DNA from: Protonemura montana
Lineage: Eukaryota > Arthropoda > Insecta > Plecoptera > Nemouridae
Assembly (NCBI GenBank): GCA_947568835.1
Contig: OX387606.1
Span: 23,429,225 to 23,493,224 of the forward strand
DNA length: 64,000 nucleotides
Reading direction: 5' to 3'
The notes under the pieces were generated by a model. That model searched no databases, had not been told where the DNA came from, and saw only the letters and a list, made by a program, of their open reading frames with translations. This document shows positions 56,601-64,000 of the stretch, one piece after another (position 1 is the first letter of the stretch; each line of letters starts with the position of its first letter). Position numbers and translations under genes: made by a program.

Positions 56601-59600
56601 ACCCGGGATGATTCTTCGGAAGTTTGGCAGGCCGTGACGAATTGTTGTTCTTTAAAACAAAGCATCCAAACAAATGGAACGTTTGCACTCTCAAAAACAA
56701 GTTACTTGAGGAAAAACTTCACGGCAAGAGAGGGTCTTTATGAAGCAAAAAAACGCTTTTTTATTATTATGAACACTATAACAGTCTCAAAATTGATGCA
56801 AGTTAAATAATATTTTAACTAAATAAAACGCGTCCAACGTCAAATTGGAGTTACTCGAGATTGAATGGTTGTGACGTGATATAGCGTCACTGGAATCAGA
56901 GTGACTGTGAGTATTTACAGCCTCGTGGTTCTACTCCTTGAAGATCTGTCATTCTCATCAAAAACACTGAAATCCTCTCAAAAAGCCAGTGCCCAAGTAG
57001 CTCAATTGGTTAGAGCAACACCCGCGACAGGTGGAGATCGGGGTCCAAGTAGCTCAATGGGTTAGAGCAACACCCGCGACAGGTGGAGATCGGGGTCCAA
57101 GTAGCTCAATTGGTTAGAGCAACACCCGCGACAGGTGGAGATCGGGGTCCAAGTAGCTCAATTGGTTAGAGCAACACCCGCGACAGGTGGAGATCGGATT
57201 GACTAAATGATTGTCTAAACTCTTAAGGTCTAATCTTCTAAAGAAAGAAACGCAGGTAACCAGAAATTAAATAAACTAGCCAACACGCGAGGAATATACA
57301 ACCAATATTTGTAGCAGGTTTTGCGAAATGAAGAGGAATGACAAAGCATTGAAAGACTCACCCAAACAATGAAGCGACGACTCCATCTTGTCTTTCATGG
57401 GCGGGAAATGTTCCTCCATGTTGCTGCTCTCGTGTTGAAGGCGTCCCATGTCTGAAAAACACACGCCATTATTGGACAATGAAACACATTCTAACCACGA
57501 CTCCTCGTTGCCTGCAACAAGTGCAATTGTACGCCATTCGTTCAGCAAAGCTACAACAGCGTTTTGAAGTTAATTGCAAAAATAATGTCAAAATGAAGTG
57601 GATATTGAAATAAACGATAGCAGTAAATCTAATAATGATTGTAATAGCGTCTCTGATATTGCGTCCCCGTATTTTCTCTGCTGTTATAAATTGAAGCCAA
57701 ATAGATTATTTATAATAAAAAAGGCTGGGTTAAATGACCTCGGGTAAATTTTAATGCATACTAATAACATAAATGTGGCGACCGAGAGTCGAGCTGCGAC
57801 GGTTGAATTATTTAGTTGAATTGTAAAAAACGTAAAATGTCAACTTACCGAAATAATTTGAGAGACATTTTGAGCCAACAGCAAGCAAGTTGATCTTCCA
57901 CAGAGTTGTCTTGGCCAAGAGACGAGAAGACAGCACAACGTTCTCGTCGGAGAGTTCAGAAGCGAATGCCCGAGCTCCGCTAAAAACACCCAGTAAACGG
58001 TCGGGGAGTTTTGGCGGGAAGTGGACTACCTGCTAATTTAACAACGCTACCTGGCTGCATGCAGTGGTACTCAGCCGAACTGCTCGGAAAATATGAACAC
58101 ATTCAAGAGAAAACATATTCCTCGGCGCAATTTTCCTTGCACGCACGAAACAAATTTATAAACCGTACAATTTCACAAAATAAATATAGTTTGGTAAATA
58201 TGTTAAAACCCTAGCTACTTACCCAGTTGCATGCATAGATGGATAGCTCGCTAGGCAGATAAATGATGGCGTTATAATAGCAGTGTTTTATGCGGTTGAT
58301 CTTTATAATTACAAGAGCATAGCGCTAGATTTTATTAGAATCGTAGTGTGCAATGTCATTGTCAACGGTCTTTAAAATTATTATTTAAGAAAAAAATATG
58401 AAAATTAGGAATTCCTTTTTCTCAAAATACTTTTGGTAGCTCTGAAAAAGGCTCGAAGCCTAAGATAAGTGAATATTTGATGAGTTTTCTTGCTTACTTT
58501 CCTATTCTAGTGGATTTATTTGATCGTGTAGCATTTTGTTAGTTTGGATAAAACTTTGATATCGACGGCCTACATAATTGGTGGATATATACATAGACAA
58601 TAGGTCTAACTAAACGAGGCAGTTATTTTCTATAAATAGCTGAACAACGGTCAATGCGTACCCCATCTATACCTAATCACATACCTGTCCTTTGTGAGGT
58701 AAAAATTTGCTGAGAAATATGTGACCCTCTCCGCAGAGAGGTATGCCAATATGTCAAAAGTGATTGAAAACGGTCAAAGTTATTTAAAGCTTAATTCGTG
58801 ATTAGATCGTGAATCAGCAGTGTACAGGATTTTAGCTCGTCGAAAGATAAAACCAAGAAAGCCAAACAAAATGTGAAAACTGTGTAATTTCATGTAACAA
58901 TGGTTGTTGGTATGTAAGTACATCGGTAAGTGGCCTGTCTTTTCCGCGACATTCACTTGGAAATCGACACCCCAAATAGAGATTGTGAAAATTGATTGGA
59001 AACAACTGGAAATGGTTGTAAAATTAACATTATTTGTAAGCTTTATCCAACGTGACGTTCATACGGCGGTTTGTTGGAGTTACAAAAGAGAGTTTTTTTG
59101 CTCAAACTATCTGTCGAGAAAACATTTAGAAACATTCAAACGAGATCACACAAATAAATAACAGTAAAATCGTACTTACAATCATTTAAATGAGAAGGCA
59201 CATAATTAGTTTCAGACCAATCTTTCATATCTTGTCCTGGCCGTATCAATGCAGTTCGAATTCTAGTTGCGAATTAAAATTTCTGTTGTTACTGTTACGT
59301 AAACCTTCTCACTAAGCATTCACTGATAACTTGTAAAATTATTTAAGTAAATAAACACCCGTAGTATGATAAATAAATGTGAAATCATTTTCGTTTGCAA
59401 TAGGTCGATGACATTTCCTCTACAAACGTAAAGGTTAATATTTCAAAACAGCTGTTCTGGCGCAAGGAACGGTAGAATCGTAGAATCAAACGGGCAATGA
59501 CAACGCCGTGTCGTAACGCAATTCTGTGTGCTCGTGGGTTGCATACATACGGGCGACGGCAGTGGATAACCCAAGAAATCGTATTGGTGTTGGGTTTAGA

Positions 59601-60559
59601 CGCCGTTTAACCCCTTCAGAAAATCCGGCCCACATTTTCCTTTTGCCTGAAGTTACCTCTGTATGTTCTTATCATTTTACAAAGATTTTTGAGTTGGGCC
59701 GGGATTTCGTTTGGTAGTTACAGCCGGTTTAGTAACTCAAGGTAACAAGAAATTGTGTCTTTGTTGGGTGTTGGATGCTTGAAAACCCATTTTGAAAATT
59801 TTGGCACAAAATTTGCGTCTACCTCAAGGGACCTTATTTTGTTTTTATAATTTTACAAGATTTTGAGTTTCACACGATTTTATTCTGGTAGATGCAGTCG
59901 ATTTGCCGTTTCATTTTCAACTGATCATAGAAATCTCGATGTAGCCTCCAGGCTACATCGAGATTTCTATGGCTTTATCGAGATTTTTTTTGTCCAAGGC
60001 TGGGCCAAAAATTAAGACCATCACGGATCGAAAGCCCATCATGTACTCTATCATCTGTGAAAATTTCAAGGGAGAACCCCCCCTTCATTTTCTCGCAAAT
60101 AATTGAAAAGCAAATTTTGGTCAAAGTTAGCCTATTTTTGTCCAAGGCTGGGCTTAAAATTTAGACCATCACGGATCGAAAGCCCATCACGTGTTCTATT
60201 AACTGTGAAAAATTCAATGATGTTACTATTTGCTTTCATGCGTTATTAAGGGTGGAATATTTATGTGCTGTTCCTTTTGTACACAATTTTTTTACTGCGG
60301 TTTGTTCACATAGTCTGCTAAGCAATTCCGAGCTTTTGAAGGCGAAGGCTGAGGCTAACTTCCCACGAACGATACACAGGCAGAAAAATGCAACATGAAG
60401 TGGATAGTATCACAGATAGTTAATAAAGTAAGTCAAAATGTCAACACATTTTGTAATACTTACGGCTGAATCACTTATTGTCTCCCCTTCATCATTTTCT
60501 TCCATCGTATCAAGCTGTTTTAGCGAGTCCGAAAAGTCGAATCTGATGTTTTGTTCATC
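50686..60559 (-). CDS. Unidentified multi-exon gene, frame broken in the middle
   Basis: Probable exons: 60464-60559 (starts MNKTSDFDFSDSLKQLDT), 57849-58029, 57362-57451, 53362-53624, 53083-53178, 52275-52394, 51460-51562 and 50686-50784 (ends SSPGNCSEDAL, stop). All have GT-AG borders. Phases agree from exon 1 to 4 and from 6 to 8. Exons 2-3 look helical (ENVVLSSRLLAKTTLWKINL, LQHESSNMEEHFPPMKDK). Exon 6 is acidic with an RRLSF site. Exon 4 contains two direct 40-bp units (53456-53535). Reading through them gives a stop, whereas without those 80 bp the exon stays open (REHCYQLDHHLGNK). Exon 5 (96 nt) has no frame linking 4 and 6. I recognise no family, domain or signal peptide. It could be a decaying gene, an assembly error, or two genes. 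Confidence 0.45.
50930..51310. mobile_element. Foldback-family element, head-to-head arms
   Basis: The minus-orientation arm (AACTTGTACCTGTTACTTTA at about 50990) is followed from about 51147 by a plus-orientation arm (GTCAGGACTGCTTTAACCC, ACAGGTACAAGTTACGAAAC). The latter ends in AAGTAGACATGAGTCTAAAA. The arms are inverted copies around a central AT-rich section. Confidence 0.85.
51612..52028 (-). mobile_element. 5S-rRNA-derived SINE, copy 7 (one 5S unit)
   Basis: Full-length basic form ending GGTGTTTCTAACACG. It lies in the proposed intron between the 51.5 and 52.3 kb exons of the unidentified gene. Confidence 0.85.
52586..52617. repeat. Perfect 10-bp-arm hairpin
   Basis: GCGTATACCC (52586-52595) pairs with GGGTATACGC (52608-52617) around a 12-nt A-rich loop. 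The motif CGTATACCCAAAAAA also occurs near 52557 and 52980. Confidence 0.85.
53456..53535. repeat. Two direct 40-bp units inside a coding exon
   Basis: The unit TTGGTAGCCATGGGGTTGAT plus 20 more bases occurs at 53456-53495 and 53496-53535, followed by a partial third start at 53536. The 80-bp length is not a multiple of 3 and disrupts the proposed exon 4 of the unidentified gene. Confidence 0.9.
53771..53866. repeat. 12-bp tandem repeat
   Basis: About eight units of CATTGACACAAA / CATTAACACAAA in irregular alternation. Confidence 0.9.
53994..54387. repeat. 11-bp tandem repeat with higher-order duplication
   Basis: Thirty or more units of AAACGCAGTAT type, with variants such as AAACGCATCAA and AAACGCTGTAA. 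A block of variants at about 54070-54200 is repeated in the same order at about 54200-54350, showing a second round of duplication of a multi-unit block. Confidence 0.9.
54388..55774. other. GC-rich block, origin unknown
   Basis: Distinctly more GC-rich than its surroundings and between two AT-rich zones. A TG microsatellite lies at about 54470-54484. A plus-strand open stretch at 54500-54712 (ADLKGWKVTLVNLEADAG) ends in a stop and matches no family I know. An acceptor-like site near 55650 on the minus strand leads into an Arg-rich frame. It lies within the proposed intron between exons 3 and 4 of the unidentified gene. Confidence 0.4.
55775..56220 (-). mobile_element. Two tRNA-derived elements in tandem
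   Basis: At 55790-55870, minus strand, TTAGCTCAGTTGGATG and GGGTTCGAGACTTCGAC form A- and B-box-like motifs of a different tRNA-derived unit. At 55970-56220 is a copy of the TIR family, with inverted arms at about 56012-56039 and 56189-56215 and a single tRNA-like core between them. Confidence 0.7.
56765..57200 (+). mobile_element. tRNA/TIR-family element with four 52-bp tRNA-head units
   Basis: The left arm GAACACTATAACAGTCTCAA and the family spacer (GGAATCAGAGTGACTGTGAG, GATCTGTCATTCTCATC) are followed by CAAGTAGCTCAATTGGTTAG units at 56994, 57046, 57098 and 57150, exactly 52 bp apart. The last unit ends after GGAGATCGG with no right arm. The tRNA strand is plus, opposite to the 31-kb array. 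Confidence 0.9.
59580..59890 (+). repeat. Dispersed repeat units
   Basis: Contains AACCCCTTCAGAAAATCC, CTCTGTATGTTCTTATCA and TAACAAGAAATTGTGTC. Matching units lie at 49.4-49.7 kb (reverse) and 48.93-49.08 kb (forward). Confidence 0.75.
59926..59971. repeat. Perfect 46-bp palindrome
   Basis: Arms of 22 bp (CATAGAAATCTCGATGTAGC + CT and its exact reverse complement) are separated by only CC. It lies just before the 210-bp-family relative at 59990. Confidence 0.95.
59990..60225. repeat. Inverted relative of the 210-bp repeat
   Basis: GTCCAAGGCTGGGCCAAAAA, CGGATCGAAAGCCCATC and CCCCCCTTCATTTTCTCGC are reverse complements of motifs in 47185-47662. Two partial units are present. Confidence 0.85.
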
Positions 60560-60689
60560 TGACAGCTGAGCGGGATTCTTTGTAGGTTGTAATTTTACCT
60601 ACTAGGTGGCTACAAGTTGCTCTAGCACTTGGAAATTCGGTAAAATCGAAGGACAAAGATGATTTTAAACTTGATCAAACTGCAATTAA

Positions 60690-61022
60690 CCGTCCAACGA
60701 ACGACGCATTGATTTGATAACGGACCCTGTCTATGGATCTGGAATCTGACAGCACTGGTCTAACGACGATGGTGAAGAGAGGTGATGGTGGGAGAGAGAT
60801 GGTGAAGAGATGGTAAGCCAAACATAGCCTGGAAGTTGGAGAAACAAGAGGAATTTCGGAGCTGAAATTTAGCCAACTCCTGTCGGAAGGTACCTTCCAT
60901 TGGCGTAGCGTCCCCTACAAAGGATGGTATAACTCGAACAACACCATTTCTGACGACCTGATCCAGCGCAGTGCTGATGAACTTCTGTATGAACTGGTGA
61001 TTCCAACACGTCAAACCGTTAG
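60690..61022 (-). mobile_element. Diverged 5S-rRNA-derived SINE, copy 8
   Basis: The same order of landmarks as the other copies is visible: an ACGACGCATTG tail, CAGCACTGGTCTAACG, a GGTGA/GATGG tract, CCAACTCCTGTCGG, AAGGATGGTATAACTCGAAC, and a GGTGATTCCAACACG end. There are many substitutions and the 5S head is shortened. It probably represents an older subfamily. Confidence 0.7.
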
Positions 61023-61386
61023 GCTATTTCTGAAAGTAACCTGTTTGTTTGTTTGTTTATTTGTTGCCAACTGACAAAATACATTGTTTTTGTATGGGCC
61101 ATAAGAACTAGAGATTTAGGAAATGTAACATAGTAGTTATAGTAGTTGTAACCTGTAGTTACCGTACTACCATGCCAGGCGTGGACTCCTGAGAGATTGC
61201 CTAGGAGGGTCTGCAAAATGCGGCAATAAAATAAGGTTGGGGGGGGGGGGGGGGGGGACATAAAAAAACCTCACAGAATAAACATAACTGGATCCCGTAC
61301 AGACAAGGAAAAAAAATAAGACTATTTTTTACGACAATTTTAGCATTTTCTTAGCAATTTAAATTTCTAAGCATCACACGTGTTCA

Positions 61387-61616
61387 AGAGGTTCTTGATT
61401 GGGCGGTCGAAGCCATCCCGACCATCGACTTCACATTCGGAACTATCGGGGAGCACCAAGACAAAGAACAGCTACTAGCCACACGATTTGCGTCATCCTG
61501 GCAGATTCCCGGCACGCAAAAACTGCATTGCTTCGTACCCGTGTCTGAGCACTCAGTAGCCACGCGGGTGTTCTCCTCCTCGCCGTTGTTCGAAGAAACC
61601 AGAGTGATAGGTTAGT
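61387..61616 (+). other. Open coding-like stretch, unidentified
   Basis: Plus-strand frame of about 78 codons with VQEVLDWAVEAIPTIDF, SWQIPGTQKLHCFVPV and VATRVFSSSPLFEETRVIG, followed by a donor-like AG-GTTAGT. The IPGTxxxHxF block feels like a transposon-associated protein, but I cannot name a family. No start codon or linked exon was found. The minus strand of the same stretch is also partly open. Confidence 0.35.
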
Positions 61617-61669
61617 GAATGATTGTATCACATAACGTTAGGATAACCTCGAAAAATTGGCGTTTTTTC

Positions 61670-62000
61670 CATACACATCATTAGTTAGTTAAAAAACGCC
61701 AATGTATTCGAGATCTTATTTCAGAAAATACATCATACATTAATTTTTAAGTTATTAACCATGATTATTTTATTTGGATGAATTTAGGAAGCTTGAATCA
61801 GGTAATTGTTATAATTTTATGTGGTTCTTTTGTTATTGAAAAATTGTCAGGACTGCTCTAACCCTTGAAGAAGTAACAGGTAAAAGTTACGAAACGTCGG
61901 GAAATTTAGTAGCCCTTTACTTAGCATTCAAAACCCAGTTGAAATAGTTTTTCTTAAAACTAGTGCTAAGGATAAATCAAGTAGACATGAGTCTAAAAAC
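61670..62000 (+). mobile_element. Foldback-family arm, plus orientation
   Basis: A long arm from AAAAAACGCCAATG through GTCAGGACTGCTCTAACCC to AAGTAGACATGAGTCTAAAA. It matches the plus arm of the element at the window end and at 51.15-51.31 kb. Confidence 0.85.
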
Positions 62001-62159
62001 CATCATAAACATATTGTTTGTTTATCATTTTTCTTTCATGATGAATTTATGCACGAGAAGTATATTAATTTTAACTGTAAAGCTGCAAGTCTATGATGGG
62101 TCTAGTTGTCACAGAATGACATAACCCCAGAAGTAGCTTTCAGTATAAGTTCATTTTGT

Positions 62160-62690
62160 TTTCAAGCTCCGTAATTGATCGTTTTGTTCTTCATTTTCAG
62201 AGGAAATTTACAAAAATGTACCAATTACGAGTGTATAACGAGTTTATAAAAGAAATATTTAATCATAGGGGGCTGGTAGCATCCGATGTCATGTTACGCG
62301 CTGCTCAATTTGTGTTGCAGGAAAAAGTGGCAAAAGATTTTGACATAAATTATCGATCGTTGATTCGGTAATGTCTTAAAGTAACTGACGCAGATTTTAA
62401 TTAAATTAATTATTTTATCACAAGAAGAAATTTCTCACTGAGACAACTAGCCTCAGTGTGTGAGACAACTTGACCCACACGTGGGGTTTAAAGTCTTAAA
62501 CATTTACACGTAAACTAAGAACATAGCAATTCAACTGACAGTCTAATAAATCGCAAAAAAATTTCACATTATAACCAAATGTATATTTATCAATCAAAAA
62601 AATATAACGTAAGAATTACTTCATTTTTTAAAAAGATATGAACACATAGATAGATTTTGAGACAACTAGACCCCTCCTACCCTATTTCAA
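62160..62690 (+). mobile_element. pogo-like transposase scrap, sister of the 38.8-kb copy
   Basis: After an acceptor-like TTCATTTTCAG, a frame encodes MYQLRVYNEFIKEIFNHRGL, then DVMLRAAQFVLQEK and AKDFDINYRSLIR, stop. The last part aligns with the helix-turn-helix trace at 38.8 kb. The downstream non-coding block is shared, but the 22-bp satellite is present only once (62440). Confidence 0.65.
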
Positions 62691-62696
62691 TGACGG

Positions 62697-63275
62697 ACCC
62701 GACGTTGCTTGGAGTGCTGTGTAGATAAGTATACTATGCCTATATGGAGGCCAAACTGACTTATGGAATAATCTTATGGGGAGGCTCTACAAAAACAAAA
62801 AGACTGTTCCTCTTACAAAAAAAGAGCACAACGACAAATGGCAAATGTCAGCTCTGAGTTTTGGGTGATAGACTCGTGTAGAACCCTTTTTAGAAACTTA
62901 AAATTACCGACGTTAACATGTTGATATATTTTTAATGTAATTATGTATGTGGGTTAATGACAAGAGATTGGTTAAGTCAAAAATTAATGCCTATCAAACA
63001 AGACAAAAATCGCAATATTATCTCGATTAAAATACTGGTTCTACATTTAAAAAAGGACCTGCTTTTGCTGCAAGTCTATAATTCACTTCCACCAGAGCTG
63101 AAAGAAAATTAGGGTTCAGCATTTAAACAGGGTTTGAAGCGCTACCTTATGAAAAGCTGTTTTTACAACATAAAAGAATGTCTTGAAAATTCAAAATGAC
63201 TTTCCTGTATGACATTCTCATGTTGCTTATGGAATAAAAATATTATTAAATTATTATTATTATTATTATTACTAA
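62697..63275 (+). pseudogene. Non-LTR reverse transcriptase remnant with (TTA)n tail
   Basis: Scattered frames give LTYGIILWGGS, then VYNSLPPELKEN and LKRYLMKSCFYNIKECLEN, the C-terminal landmarks also seen at 37.8-38.4 kb. It ends in an AATTATTATTATT tail at about 63240-63270. There are many stops and frameshifts. Confidence 0.8.
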
Positions 63276-63589
63276 TAATACCGAAATGCAATTACTCAAA
63301 ATTTCGGAAGCTCGATTCCGAGAATGGTCAAATAACTTGGCTAGCTGGCATAGGTGTGAATTGTAAGCAAACAATACTAAAGCATTAGTGTACCTGCACG
63401 GTATTGCATAGATGCAATGTGTCGGGAGACATAAGATACCTCTTGCATGATAAAAATAAACTGTTTTTTGCGATTTAGTAATTAATCGGGATCACCGAAA
63501 TCGATCCAAGGTAACGAGTGACGATTAGATTTTTCCAGTCGCGAATTCCATCTGCCCCCGGGGAAGCTCCCCTTTAACTAAACTTATAT

Positions 63590-64000
63590 CTTGTCTTATG
63601 ATTGATTTAAACTCATATCTACTTGATGTAAACTCAGCACTAGTTTTGATAAAAACTATTTCAACTGGGTTTTCAATGCTAAGTGAAGAACAACTAAATT
63701 TCCCAACGTTTCGTAACTTGTACCTGTTACTTTATCAAGGGTAAGAGCAGTCCTGACAATTTTCCAATAACAAAATATAACAATTTAAATATAAATAACA
63801 ATATATACAACAATATAGATATATATTGTTGTTTTTTCCATACACATAATTGGTTAGTTAGTAAAAAACGCCAAGTGTTCGGGATTTTATTTCAGAAAAT
63901 ACCTAATACATTGGTTTTTAAGTTATTGACCCTGATTATTTTATTTAGATGCATTTAGGAAGCTTGAACTTGGTAATTGTTATAATTTTATGTGGTTCTT
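63590..64000. mobile_element. Foldback-family element cut by the window end
   Basis: A minus arm (63600-63770) is followed by an AT-rich centre containing AACAATATAGATATATATTG. A plus arm then starts near 63850 and runs past position 64000. Confidence 0.85.

Noticed and set aside
56994-57200. tRNA gene cluster
   Set aside because: Units lack a complete T arm and a pairing acceptor stem, and anticodon-loop position 33 is not T.

Overview
The window is nuclear DNA of an invertebrate animal, most likely an arthropod. The genes are split by spliceosomal GT-AG introns, the proteins are animal orthologues, and a 5S-rRNA-derived SINE carries an arthropod-like 5S head. The species cannot be told from the sequence. 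Repeats make up much of the window. All identifications come from reading the sequence and recalling protein families; no search was run.

Layout. About 1-20 kb is a gene desert: CpG-rich single-copy DNA, a broken non-LTR reverse transcriptase at 6.9-7.6 kb, minisatellites, and dispersed SINE-like elements. From 20 to 37 kb, three complete genes lie head to tail on the minus strand. RMDN1 (20188-22451) has 6 coding exons and 314 aa. THOC5 (23546-33213) has 10 coding exons and about 685 aa. RAD1 (33506-37127) has 4 coding exons and 273 aa. Every intron phase in all three joins correctly. They encode a mitochondria- or microtubule-associated TPR protein, an mRNA-export THO subunit and a 9-1-1 checkpoint clamp subunit, so they share position rather than pathway. 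THOC5 introns hold three minisatellites, a large foldback element and several SINE pieces. RAD1 intron 1 holds an antisense non-LTR element.

From 37 to 47 kb the window is a patchwork: another reverse transcriptase remnant, a pogo-like transposase scrap with a 22-bp satellite, one exon of an inward-rectifier potassium channel, one VWC-like exon, and two orphan UBA3 exons, all orphan exons on the minus strand. From 50.7 to 60.6 kb there is an unidentified minus-strand gene of eight probable exons. Its fourth exon carries two direct 40-bp units that break the frame, and the frame through exon 5 is also unresolved. From 61 to 64 kb there are more transposon remnants.

The most notable theme is internal tandem amplification inside dispersed elements. 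The 5S-derived SINE occurs with 1, 2, 5 or 10 copies of a 91-bp unit that holds the whole 5S internal promoter. A tRNA-derived element flanked by 32-bp perfect terminal inverted repeats occurs with 1, 4 or 5 copies of a 52-bp tRNA-head unit. A pogo-derived element has 1 or 10 copies of a 22-bp unit. Two of the three expanding units are Pol III promoter modules.
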